The position numbers and the translations under genes were made by a program. A stretch of DNA of 58,763 nt from Paenibacillus popilliae ATCC 14706 (lineage in GTDB: Bacteria; Bacillota; Bacilli; Paenibacillales; Paenibacillaceae): the NCBI RefSeq assembly GCF_000315235.1, contig NZ_BALG01000018.1, positions 1-58,763 on the forward strand, read 5' to 3'. Positions within the stretch are counted from its first letter, which is position 1, and every line of letters starts with the position of its first letter. The notes below the pieces were generated by a model, which saw only the letters and a list, made by a program, of their open reading frames with translations, was not told the DNA's origin and searched no databases. This document shows positions 36,922-45,559 of the stretch, piece by piece.

Positions 36922-39447
36922 TTGAAAAAAAATGCATTTGCTCTAATATTAACTACATCGTTGTTTTTGACACAAACGGGCTCTCTTTTGATGGTATCCG
37001 AGAATGCTTCCGCTGCTCAAGCGAATACAAAATCAATTTCAAAAAATAATCAGCAGCAACAAAACTCCCAAGTACATACGTTAGCGGAACTTAAGCCAGT
37101 AAACATGAGTGCCAAAAGCTATGTGAAGTTATCAGACGTAAATATTGTCTCTCAAGAAAATGCTAATATTTTAACGTACACGTTGACTTATTATAATAAT
37201 GACAATACAGCAATGCCATTAATTGATTATTGGACGCGGGTAAAAACAAAAAGTGGAACCGTCTATAGTTCCAGCTTGGTGACAAGTGATAAAGATAAAA
37301 ATAAGGTGCCCCCACAATCTCAATTAAGTGTTACGTACTATTCCAAAATTGCACGTCATTTAAAGGCAACGGACTTAACTTTTACGTTTCTCAAGTGGGA
37401 TTTCAGCAAGCCTAAATTTGAAAATCAATTGGGCTCATTTGCGATTCCCGCAAATTATATCACTTCGACTCCAGCAGGGAAATCACGGACAGTAAGCATC
37501 AACGATGTTCCCGTAAAGGCGAGTATCGGGCAGTTTATCACCTTTCCGAATGACGATGATAACTTCGTAAATGTGGCGCTGAACCTAGAAAATGCAGGAT
37601 ATCAGTTGCTGGATGGAATAAGTAGTAAATTTGTTATTCGCACAAGTAAAGGGGCTACCTATCCTCTTGTTGCGGACGAAGCAAGTAAAGATATTAAATT
37701 ACGTCCTAATGAGAAAAAAACGCTTAATTTTATGACGAAGATTCCAAAAGGAATTGATCTTGCGAATTCAGAACTACAAGTTTTAAATGAAGATGAAACG
37801 ATAAAAGCGGATATTGCAACCGCAACCTTTCAACTTCCGACAGCAAATTCCCAAGATGTGACAACTACCGAATATGAAACGAATGTAATTGCGGTAGATA
37901 ACACAAAGCTTCAAACCCAAATTCAAACCTCATGGGCACTGCATGGAACGGATAAAAATAACGTAGTCATTAACTTTAGTATTGAAAACATCGGATCGAA
38001 ATCAGTGAAAGTGCCTAACTATAAATTTGTTTTGTTCACTAGCAAAAACAATCAATACATTATCGACACACAACAACTGGAAAACTTGACGTTAAAGTCA
38101 AAAGACAAAATGACGCTTCGCCTTAGTGTTGAGGTACCGAAAGAAGAGGACCTAAACAAATTAACACTTCATGTAAATCGACCGTCAGATTCGGAGTCGC
38201 AAGAAACTCAATATGAGTACCCTGTAGGAATATATAAAGTGCCTGCTCCGATTTTGATGGAGAACTCAATCGGACAGGAATACCATGTTGAGAATAAATA
38301 CGGCACATTCGGTCTTTCCTTAGAAAATATTCAGCGCTTGCCATGGATAGATGGGGATATGCTCTCGGCAAAGGTGAGCATTAGAAACAAAGATAATTCG
38401 ACAGTGCAGCTTCCGAATATGGAGGGCGTATTTAAAATCGACTCTGCAAGCACAAGTGGAGGATCGAAGTTAATCTCGGCTGATTCATCGATGATTATAG
38501 GGCCAAAAGCTAGTTTGGATCTCTACGTGGTAACGAAGATTCCTTACTATTTGGACTATAGCCAAATTCAAGTCGCTTTGTTAGAGAAATTTTCTGATAG
38601 TAAAACGTTGGAAATGTTTGAATTTATGAATTATGGAGACCTTAAAGAAATACCAACGGTGTCATTTGGATCGGTACACGAAATGGAAACACAGGGAAGA
38701 AATGCTGAGCTTCAGGTTCGAACCACTCAAGTATACCCTGGAACTTCATCAAATATTGTGTACACAGAATTAGAAATGAAGAACCTAGAGCAGAGACAGG
38801 CTGATTTGTCGCAAATGGTAGCTTATTATAAGTCTAAGGATGGACAATATTATAAGGCTGACATGATCCAAGTGGACAAGGCAACGAGTCCAGAAGGGAA
38901 AAATATAGTGGTTGCTTGGTCCAAGCTGCCAAGAAACTTAAGTACGGAAGACATGACCTTGGTGATTGGTGAAGGTACGACAAATGATAAGTTTACCGCA
39001 CCAAAAGAGGAAGCTACCGGTTATATTAATGCAGTTCAGATGGCTCTTCTATTTAAGCAACCACAAATGAAAAATGATTTATATAATATTGATCTTTTCC
39101 CTTACACGTTAAACATTAAAAATCTTTATGGTGCATTAAGCGACACGGGTGTACGGGTTGAATTTGATTATAATCTGAAGCGAGACGATGAGTTTGAGAT
39201 GGGAGAATTCAAGCATAAATTAGTCATGGAATTAGTGGATACGTCTACGAATACGTCTTATGAGAAGGAACTGACATTTGAGAACGATCTGAAAGAAGGA
39301 TCTAATCAGCATGGAACCGTGACTTTTGACGGAAGTGTATTTGAAAAAATTAAGACGGGTTCATTTAAGATCTATATTCATGATAAATTTGAGGACCAAA
39401 AAATCCCTTTGGCAAATCAAGGTTTTTACTACAATACGACACTGTAA
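36922..39447 (+). CDS. AT-rich secreted protein with tandem beta-sandwich-like repeats, function unknown
   Basis: 841 residues. A clear signal peptide (FALILTTSLFLTQTGSLLMV, cleaved near ASA|AQA) is followed by a Gln/Asn-rich linker. Then come about six related segments of 100-120 residues, each pairing a phrase like 'NxGxKxVxxPNYKFVLxTSKNxxY' with 'PkxxxxLxxxxxIPkxxDLxxLxlxV' (examples: ALNLENAGYQLLDGISSKF, INFSIENIGSKSVKVPNYKF, AKVSIRNKDNSTVQLPNMEG). They look like Ig-like/DUF4352-type beta sandwiches. No SLH motif, catalytic motif or membrane anchor is seen. The TTG start has a good GGAGGTTATC ribosome binding site. Base composition is much richer in A+T than the neighbours, suggesting separate ancestry. 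It may be a surface or S-layer-associated protein; I do not recognise its family. Confidence 0.75.
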   Translation: MKKNAFALILTTSLFLTQTGSLLMVSENASAAQANTKSISKNNQQQQNSQVHTLAELKPVNMSAKSYVKLSDVNIVSQENANILTYTLTYYNNDNTAMPLIDYWTRVKTKSGTVYSSSLVTSDKDKNKVPPQSQLSVTYYSKIARHLKATDLTFTFLKWDFSKPKFENQLGSFAIPANYITSTPAGKSRTVSINDVPVKASIGQFITFPNDDDNFVNVALNLENAGYQLLDGISSKFVIRTSKGATYPLVADEASKDIKLRPNEKKTLNFMTKIPKGIDLANSELQVLNEDETIKADIATATFQLPTANSQDVTTTEYETNVIAVDNTKLQTQIQTSWALHGTDKNNVVINFSIENIGSKSVKVPNYKFVLFTSKNNQYIIDTQQLENLTLKSKDKMTLRLSVEVPKEEDLNKLTLHVNRPSDSESQETQYEYPVGIYKVPAPILMENSIGQEYHVENKYGTFGLSLENIQRLPWIDGDMLSAKVSIRNKDNSTVQLPNMEGVFKIDSASTSGGSKLISADSSMIIGPKASLDLYVVTKIPYYLDYSQIQVALLEKFSDSKTLEMFEFMNYGDLKEIPTVSFGSVHEMETQGRNAELQVRTTQVYPGTSSNIVYTELEMKNLEQRQADLSQMVAYYKSKDGQYYKADMIQVDKATSPEGKNIVVAWSKLPRNLSTEDMTLVIGEGTTNDKFTAPKEEATGYINAVQMALLFKQPQMKNDLYNIDLFPYTLNIKNLYGALSDTGVRVEFDYNLKRDDEFEMGEFKHKLVMELVDTSTNTSYEKELTFENDLKEGSNQHGTVTFDGSVFEKIKTGSFKIYIHDKFEDQKIPLANQGFYYNTTL

Positions 39448-39458
39448 GATCTCTCTTG

Positions 39459-39484
39459 ATCCCCTCTTCATGAGGGGATTTTAG
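39459..39484 (+). terminator. Terminator after the AT-rich secreted protein gene
   Basis: 8-bp stem ATCCCCTC / GAGGGGAT with a 5-base loop, followed by TTTTAG. It starts 12 bases after the stop codon. Confidence 0.7.
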
Positions 39485-39522
39485 ACTGTCGACAACGTTC
39501 TGTCGGCAGTCTTATTTTTTTA
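39483..39522 (+). terminator. Second terminator in tandem
   Basis: Stem AGACTGTCGACA / TGTCGGCAGTCT (one mismatch) with a 6-base loop, followed by TATTTTTTTATA. Tandem terminators isolate the spore gene from the upstream gene. Confidence 0.8.
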
Positions 39523-39610
39523 TAAGATAATGCAACCATCACTGTATTCATGTAGCATGAGCTGGGAATGCGGGCAACATTTCCTGAGGTTGGTTCGACT
39601 CCTTGGGCAG

Positions 39611-39617
39611 CATAATA
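39611..39617 (+). promoter_or_regulatory. Possible sigma-G -10 element of the SASP gene
   Basis: CATAATA matches the sigma-G -10 pattern (CATAmTA) and lies 33 bases before the SASP start. No convincing -35 is seen 17-18 bases upstream, so the call rests on the -10 and the gene type. Confidence 0.35.
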
Positions 39618-39649
39618 GGTACAACGATATGTGAAGGAGGAATCATTCC

Positions 39650-39913
39650 ATGGGAAGAAACAAGCTGGTTCCTGACAGTAAAAACGCACTTTATCAAATG
39701 AAGTATGAGATTGCTGCTGAATTCGGATTGCCTGTGGCTCATCAAGGGGCATACTTGGGGATGGATACGGAATTTGCATCTGAACTGGGGAGCGTGCCCA
39801 CCCAACCGGCGGCCCATCGCGATGACTGGGGGCATCTGACATCCCGCGATGCCGGCTCCGTTGGCGGAGAAATGACAAAGCGTCTTGTTACACATGCGTT
39901 GCGCCAAAAATAG
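39650..39913 (+). CDS. Alpha/beta-type small acid-soluble spore protein with an insertion
   Basis: An 87-residue DNA-binding spore protein. Both family blocks are present: NKLVPDSKNALYQMKYEIAAEFG and GSVGGEMTKRLV. Usual members are 60-75 residues; here about 20 extra residues (MDTEFASELGSVPTQPAAHR) lie between the blocks. The normal germination-protease (GPR) site reads YEIAAE instead of the usual EIASE, and the insertion carries TEFASE, a GPR-like site typical of gamma-type SASP. The ATG has a strong GAAGGAGG ribosome binding site. It is probably made in the forespore. Confidence 0.88.
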   Translation: MGRNKLVPDSKNALYQMKYEIAAEFGLPVAHQGAYLGMDTEFASELGSVPTQPAAHRDDWGHLTSRDAGSVGGEMTKRLVTHALRQK

Positions 39914-39931
39914 GAAAAAGTAGAACTTTCA

Positions 39932-39960
39932 TTGACAGTACCCGACAAATGCAGTAATAT
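39932..39960 (+). promoter_or_regulatory. Promoter-like sequence upstream of metK
   Basis: Perfect -35 TTGACA (39932-39937), 17-base spacer, -10 TAATAT (4 of 6). A terminator-like hairpin lies only about 10 bases after the predicted transcription start. Confidence 0.5.
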
Positions 39961-39977
39961 GATTTTTCGAAGGTAAC

Positions 39978-40011
39978 AACCTTTTCCATCAAGGAAAAGG
40001 TTCATTTTTTG
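39978..40011 (+). terminator. Intrinsic terminator or attenuator between SASP gene and metK
   Basis: Perfect 10-bp stem AACCTTTTCC / GGAAAAGGTT with a 5-base loop, followed by CATTTTTTG. It may end the SASP transcript. Because a promoter-like sequence lies just upstream, it could also attenuate metK. A weaker competing hairpin (AAGGT / ACCTT) precedes it. No SAM-riboswitch sequence is seen in this 147-base gap. Confidence 0.75.
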
Positions 40012-40060
40012 TTTAGGCTGCTCACAAGGGAGCCATATTAAGGGTAGGAGGTCGAGTCCT

Positions 40061-41263
40061 ATGTCATTCAAAGGACGCCATCTGTTCACATCCGAGTCCG
40101 TAACCGAAGGACATCCGGATAAAATATGCGACCAGATTTCCGATGCGGTGTTGGACGCCTTTTTGGCTAATGATCCGAACGCCAGGGTTGCATGTGAAGT
40201 ATCCGTTGCGACGGGATTGGTACTTGTAATCGGTGAAATCAGCACTAAGGCGGATTATGTGGATATTCCATCCATTGTCCGGAATACCATTAAGGGAATC
40301 GGATATACACGTGCCAAGTATGGGTTCGATTATAATACGTGTGCCGTATTGACCTCGCTCAATGAGCAGTCGCCTGATATTGCTCAAGGGGTGAATGCAG
40401 CGATTGAAACTCGTAACGAAAGCGAAATGCAGCAGGAGACAGCCAATATCGGAGCGGGAGACCAGGGCTTGATGTTCGGCTTCGCTTCCAATGAGACGCC
40501 GGAATTGATGCCGCTGCCGATTGCGTTGTCCCACCGGATTGCACGCCGTCTGTCCGCGGTGCGCAAAGACGGAACTCTGCCTTACCTGCGTCCTGACGGT
40601 AAAACGCAAGTTACGATAGAATATATGGATGGCAAGCCAGTGCGTGTTGACACGATTGTCGTATCGACGCAGCATGCGGAAGAAGCGACACTGGAACAAA
40701 TCCAGAAAGATATTCGTGAACAGGTTATCGCGCCTGTCGTGCCGGCTGAGTGGCTGGACGAGAAGACAAATTATTTTATTAACCCGACCGGACGCTTCGT
40801 TATAGGCGGTCCACAAGGCGATGCTGGGTTGACCGGACGCAAAATCATCGTCGATACGTACGGCGGCTATGCCCGCCATGGTGGCGGTGCATTTTCCGGC
40901 AAGGATCCGACCAAAGTTGACCGTTCTGCTGCGTATGCGGCCCGCTATGTGGCAAAAAACATCGTAGCGGCTGGCCTGGCCGATAAATGCGAGCTCCAAC
41001 TGGCGTACGCTATCGGTGTAGCGAATCCTGTATCGATTAGTGTAGATATGTACGGCACTGGTAAAGTAAGTGAAGAAAAGCTCGTTGAACTTATTACAAA
41101 TAATTTCGATTTGCGTCCTGCCGGCATTATCAGCATGCTGGACTTGCGCCGCCCGATTTATAAGCAAACGGCTGCCTATGGCCACTTTGGACGTACGGAT
41201 ATTGATCTCCCGTGGGAACGCACCGACAAGGCCGATGCGCTGCGCGAGCAAGCTGGAGCTTAA
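40061..41263 (+). CDS. metK: S-adenosylmethionine synthetase
   Basis: Makes S-adenosylmethionine from methionine and ATP in the cytoplasm. It is 400 residues, the normal length. Family motifs are [17 protein letters not shown] (ATP and methionine binding), [12 protein letters not shown], and the phosphate loop [19 protein letters not shown]. The ATG follows TAGGAGGT. It stands alone between two terminators and is the only core metabolic gene in a stretch of spore and surface genes. Confidence 0.97.
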   Translation: MSFKGRHLFTSESVTEGHPDKICDQISDAVLDAFLANDPNARVACEVSVATGLVLVIGEISTKADYVDIPSIVRNTIKGIGYTRAKYGFDYNTCAVLTSLNEQSPDIAQGVNAAIETRNESEMQQETANIGAGDQGLMFGFASNETPELMPLPIALSHRIARRLSAVRKDGTLPYLRPDGKTQVTIEYMDGKPVRVDTIVVSTQHAEEATLEQIQKDIREQVIAPVVPAEWLDEKTNYFINPTGRFVIGGPQGDAGLTGRKIIVDTYGGYARHGGGAFSGKDPTKVDRSAAYAARYVAKNIVAAGLADKCELQLAYAIGVANPVSISVDMYGTGKVSEEKLVELITNNFDLRPAGIISMLDLRRPIYKQTAAYGHFGRTDIDLPWERTDKADALREQAGA

Positions 41264-41273
41264 TGCATTTGTG

Positions 41274-41314
41274 AACCTTCTTCTGCCCTATGCGGCGGAG
41301 GAAGGTTTTTTTGT
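41274..41314 (+). terminator. Intrinsic terminator after metK
   Basis: Stem AACCTTCTTC / GAGGAAGGTT (one mismatch), then TTTTTGTTTT. Confidence 0.8.
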
Positions 41315-41410
41315 TTTCATAGATAACTTGGCTCTAGTTCTAAAAAAAATACTCTTCCTGACCGACAAATAAAGTAAAACTGTCTTTCGGAAGGAAAGGA
41401 GCAAACAGCA

Positions 41411-44400
41411 ATGAAGAGATGGCTCTCCGCCTTACTTGCCATCGTAATACTACTAAGTGGAGCGATAGGATGGGGACCCGGTATCGTTCAAGCGGATCCG
41501 ACTACAGTCAGCAATCTGTCTGCAGATCAGGTTGCGGTCTTACCGGCACCGGACGAACGGAATGCCCCACTAAAGTCAGAGATCAGCATTCACTTTCCGG
41601 AGCCTGCGAGCATGGTGGGTGGACACATCGTAGTCATGAAGGAAGGAGGGAATCCGCAGTATTTTAATAAAGATGGAAGCGCAGGGATGGGCAAAGTCGT
41701 TTCAACGGATTCGCTAACCTTCAAATTGCAAAATGGACCTGTCCTGGAATTGGGAGCAACCTACCAGGTTACGATTGATGCCACTTTTGAAGACCGTGCG
41801 ACTCACCAAACCGTCGCTATCGGAAAGAGCTGGTCCTTTACGGTCAAATCTGCGCCGGGTGTGGAGTCTGTATCCCCGAATAAGGAGAAGGATGTCAGTG
41901 TAACTCCGACGCTAACAATCAACTTCAAGCAGCCGGTGAAAGCAGGGACGGGGACGGTTCAGGTTTATAAATATAATCAAACCGTTGTCTGTACTTTGAA
42001 GGCTTCTGATTTTGTGTTGGATGCGAATAGAATGGTGGCTACCTATTCATTTACGGACAATCAAAAGCTGGACGCCGGCACCGCTTACTATGTACAGCTC
42101 GTCAATCGTCCGTTTGTGGATGATGAGGATATTGCGATATCCGGTTACTCCGATCCGGCGTCGTGGTTTTTTGAGACGGCACGCGGGGTAGACACCACTC
42201 CGCCCACGCTTGTGAAGAAGGCTCCGGAGGGATCGGGTGTATCCGACAGTTCCCGTTTGGAGCTTACATTTGATAAACCGGTTTATCAAGGCAGCGGCGA
42301 AATTTTGATTACACTGCCAGATGGAACGGTTAAGGACAGAATCCCGGTTACGGCACTGACAGGCGGAGGCACAAATACGCTTCAATCGAATTCGCTGCAA
42401 AATCTTGTGAAGAGTCAGAAATATATAGTTGAAATTCCGGACGGGGCTTTCCGGAATGGCGACGGTTATTTCATAACGAAGCAATCATGGGAATTCCAAA
42501 CGATTGCCGCAGATACGTCGGCTCCGGTTATTTCATCCTATGAGCCATCGCGCAGCAGTGTTGGCGTATCGACATCGAAGGAGCTTATCGCTGCATTCAA
42601 CAAGCCGATTGTATATAGCGGAAGTGGTGTGGAACTGGTTCGGCAAGGCTCATCGGTGAAGGAAACGATTGAGGTTGCGATAAAAGATGAAAAAGAACTC
42701 AGAATTGTCCCTAAAAACAAACTACAGGATAATACCGTCTATGCGGTAAATATTGCACGTGGAGCGGTAAAGGATCGCTATGGAAATGAATTCCAAGGAA
42801 TCACAAATGGTTGGACCTTCTCGACCGGATTAACGGATCGTAATCCGCCAACGATCGAAGAGATTAACATGTATAACAGCTCAGTGATTCAGATTCACTA
42901 TAATAAGGCATTAGATACGAGCGTCAATCCACCTGCCAATGAATTTACGGTCACGGTGAACAATCAGGAACGCCCGGTGGACAATACCTATACGTCAGGC
43001 AACGATGTCTATGTAACGTTGGAGAGCGGCGTGTCTGTCGGACAGGATATCCGGATCAGCTATGCCGGACGGTTCGGCCTTATCCGCGATACATTGGGCA
43101 ATGTGGCTGGGGCCTTTAGTGCCCGCGAAGTAGAGAACAATGTGAACACATCGCTTTCTAATATTAAAGAAAGCTATATCTATAATAATAGATTAGTCAT
43201 TGTTCTTAATGAATCGCTAAAGACCGTATCCACGAACGCGTATAATCAGTTCACCGTTACGTTCAACGATTCGACTGTCGGAGTCGATGAAATTTCAAAC
43301 AGCGGCTCGTACATCTATCTTACGTTGAGTCGGCATGCTTCCGATGGGGATGTGATCAAGGTGAGCTACACGCCGGGCAGCTATCCGCTTGAGGATACGC
43401 GCGGAGGAGTCATCTCGGCGTTCGAGGGCGTCTTCGTGCGCAACACCCATGACAAGCAGCCGCCGCAACTGACGGAGACCGGGGTTACAGGCAATCGGTT
43501 AACGCTAACATACAATAAAGCGCTAGACAAAAACTCGATTCCGTTGGTAAGTCACTACTCGGTGCTTGTGAACGAAAAAGCCCGGTATGTGACCAAGGTC
43601 GAGATGAAGGAAAACCAAGTCTTCCTGACATTGCAATCGGCTGTGCTCAAGACCGATAGCGTTACGGTGTCTTATGTAAGAGGCAATCCTCGATTGAAAG
43701 ACTTGAACGGCAATTATGCCGCGAACCTGAATCTGATTTCGGTCGGAAATACGACGGACAGTGAGGCGCCGGTTGCGCAATCGGCCAATTGGTCTTCGCC
43801 TTCTATTGTATTGACCTTCAACAAGACGTTGGAGAGCATGCAGTTCTCCACAGGCGGATCGTTTTATGTTCGTGCAGGCAGCCAGCTTCTGTCGGTTAAG
43901 CAAGTGACTGTCAGCGGCACGAAGGTAACTATCGAGCTGCTGAATCCGCCGGCGAAGACAGATAATTTGACAGTGAGCTATACGACGGGCGGAACGAAAC
44001 CGATCCGATCAACATCAGGCGCGGAGATGAAGGCGATTAGCAATATGAGCGTGACGGTCAGTCTGGAGGACCTGGCAGAGGCCAATTTCGTCAAGGTGGC
44101 GAAGGATACGTCCTTCATTGACTCCATGTTTGTGCTCGTGGATGATGCGGCTCAGAAATCATCGGATCGTGGTACCAGCGGGCAGGTGGTCAGCCGCTAT
44201 ACATTGGATGCGACCAAGCTGAAGACGGCATACCAATTCGTGGCAAGCTCGGGCGGCACGGATAAGCAACTGATGGTTGAAGTGCCGTCGGAAGAGGCAG
44301 GGGCACGGGTGTCCATTCCGTTGAGTGCATTTGACTCTGCCTATATTACGACGGAGCCGGTGCTGTTCGCCATCAAGTATGGGAATACGCTGTATGGCAT

Positions 44401-45376
44401 CACGATCAGCCGCGATTCGATTATTGAGATCGTGCAGAGCTTAAAAGGGTCGATCTCGAACTCCTCGCTGTTGATCGAGATTGAGCCGGCCGACAAGCAG
44501 GAGACCAACATCGTAAGTGCGTTGAGCCGGGTACAGGCGACGGCGTTAGTGAAGGCGCATCAGTTTACACTGTACGGTTATTCCGGCAGCCAGACCAGCG
44601 AAATGACCGAGTTGAGCATGGAAGCCGTCATCAAAATGAGAACGACGGATTCGGTAACGGCCAACCGGACCGCGATCGCCGAATATCAGCCGAGCTACAG
44701 CCAACTGGCCTATCTGCCGACGAAGCTGTACCGCTCCGGTACGGTCACGGTCGGTATGGTCGAGGTGAAGAAGAGCACGCTCGCTGTGTTGACGATCGGC
44801 AACAAGGTGTATCTGGATGTGCCGGGCCACTGGGCCAGCAATGATATGATTGCGATGTCAGCCAAGCTGATCATGGATGGGCGAAGCAGCACGAAGTTCG
44901 AGCCAGGCAAGCCGATTACGCGGGAGGAATTCGCGATCGCTATCTCGCGGGCTCTCGGATTGGAACCGAATGCGGATGCGGCCAAGCGCTTCCCGGATGT
45001 GAACAATTCCACGATCAACGGGGCCTATATCGGCGCAGCGATAAATGCAGGCATCATCAGCGGGTTCCCGGACGGCACCTTCAAGCCGAACGATAGCATC
45101 ACCCGGGAGCAGTTGACGCAGATGATGGTGCGGGCGTCGGAGGCTGCTGGACACAGTCTGCCTAGGACGGCAACGACGGTGCTGAACGTATTCAAAGACA
45201 GCAACCAAATTACGAAGCTGGGAGCTCCAACCGTAGCCCAGGCCGTAGAAGCGGGATTGATTCAAGGTGTGAAGCGGGACAAGTTCGATCCGAAAGGATC
45301 CGCAACGAGAGCCCAAGCGGCTATCCTCCTGCAGCGGTTGTTGAATTCCATTGATTATATTTCGACGAGCTTCTAA
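41411..45376 (+). CDS. Large secreted protein with Big_5/SwmB-like repeats and C-terminal SLH domains
   Basis: 1321 residues. The signal peptide (MKRWLSALLAIVILLSGAIG, cleaved near VQA|DP) is followed by about four Big_5-type Ig-like repeats marked by SISIHFPEP, TLTINFKQPV, LELTFDKPV and LIAAFNKPI, each ending in WxFxT. Then come about four SwmB-like repeats ending in VSY or ISY (VIQIHYNKALDTS, RLVIVLNESL, RLTLTYNKALDKN, SIVLTFNKTLESM). Three SLH motifs cover about residues 1135-1321 (ITREEFAIAISRAL, ITREQLTQMMVRA, ATRAQAAILLQRLL). It is probably an adhesin-like or structural surface protein bound to pyruvylated SCWP. GAAAGGAG precedes the ATG. No enzymatic motif is seen. Confidence 0.9.
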   Translation: MKRWLSALLAIVILLSGAIGWGPGIVQADPTTVSNLSADQVAVLPAPDERNAPLKSEISIHFPEPASMVGGHIVVMKEGGNPQYFNKDGSAGMGKVVSTDSLTFKLQNGPVLELGATYQVTIDATFEDRATHQTVAIGKSWSFTVKSAPGVESVSPNKEKDVSVTPTLTINFKQPVKAGTGTVQVYKYNQTVVCTLKASDFVLDANRMVATYSFTDNQKLDAGTAYYVQLVNRPFVDDEDIAISGYSDPASWFFETARGVDTTPPTLVKKAPEGSGVSDSSRLELTFDKPVYQGSGEILITLPDGTVKDRIPVTALTGGGTNTLQSNSLQNLVKSQKYIVEIPDGAFRNGDGYFITKQSWEFQTIAADTSAPVISSYEPSRSSVGVSTSKELIAAFNKPIVYSGSGVELVRQGSSVKETIEVAIKDEKELRIVPKNKLQDNTVYAVNIARGAVKDRYGNEFQGITNGWTFSTGLTDRNPPTIEEINMYNSSVIQIHYNKALDTSVNPPANEFTVTVNNQERPVDNTYTSGNDVYVTLESGVSVGQDIRISYAGRFGLIRDTLGNVAGAFSAREVENNVNTSLSNIKESYIYNNRLVIVLNESLKTVSTNAYNQFTVTFNDSTVGVDEISNSGSYIYLTLSRHASDGDVIKVSYTPGSYPLEDTRGGVISAFEGVFVRNTHDKQPPQLTETGVTGNRLTLTYNKALDKNSIPLVSHYSVLVNEKARYVTKVEMKENQVFLTLQSAVLKTDSVTVSYVRGNPRLKDLNGNYAANLNLISVGNTTDSEAPVAQSANWSSPSIVLTFNKTLESMQFSTGGSFYVRAGSQLLSVKQVTVSGTKVTIELLNPPAKTDNLTVSYTTGGTKPIRSTSGAEMKAISNMSVTVSLEDLAEANFVKVAKDTSFIDSMFVLVDDAAQKSSDRGTSGQVVSRYTLDATKLKTAYQFVASSGGTDKQLMVEVPSEEAGARVSIPLSAFDSAYITTEPVLFAIKYGNTLYGITISRDSIIEIVQSLKGSISNSSLLIEIEPADKQETNIVSALSRVQATALVKAHQFTLYGYSGSQTSEMTELSMEAVIKMRTTDSVTANRTAIAEYQPSYSQLAYLPTKLYRSGTVTVGMVEVKKSTLAVLTIGNKVYLDVPGHWASNDMIAMSAKLIMDGRSSTKFEPGKPITREEFAIAISRALGLEPNADAAKRFPDVNNSTINGAYIGAAINAGIISGFPDGTFKPNDSITREQLTQMMVRASEAAGHSLPRTATTVLNVFKDSNQITKLGAPTVAQAVEAGLIQGVKRDKFDPKGSATRAQAAILLQRLLNSIDYISTSF

Positions 45377-45407
45377 GTTTTAGCAGCAATTCAGCGCAGG
45401 GTAGAGA

Positions 45408-45449
45408 GGCTCCATCCTTTGTCGGGGAACAGAGGATGGGGCCTTTTGT
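45408..45449 (+). terminator. Intrinsic terminator after the second SLH/Ig-like gene
   Basis: About 11-bp stem GGCTCCATCCT / GGATGGGGCC with a loop of about 12 bases, followed by TTTTGTCGTT. Confidence 0.7.
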
Positions 45450-45482
45450 CGTTATATGTCCCGGGAAATATAGGACATTTGG

Positions 45483-45510
45483 TTGCAGAAAACGCAACTT
45501 TTAGTAGAAT
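45483..45510 (+). promoter_or_regulatory. Putative promoter for the phosphodiester glycosidase gene
   Basis: TTGCAG (45483-45488), 16-base spacer, TAGAAT (45505-45510, 5 of 6). It lies about 50 bases before the start codon. Confidence 0.45.
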
Positions 45511-45559
45511 AGAGTCGTCTAAATGTAATATACCAGTAAGGAAATGGGAGAGTAGAAAC

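Noticed and set aside
39914-40060. SAM (S-box) riboswitch before metK
   Set aside because: I looked for the conserved GGAGGGA / GAAACCCGGCAACC elements and did not see them. The gap is too short for the aptamer plus expression platform.
40064-41251. 395-codon open frame antisense to metK
   Set aside because: metK is unambiguous on the plus strand; the antisense frame shows no motif or start signal.
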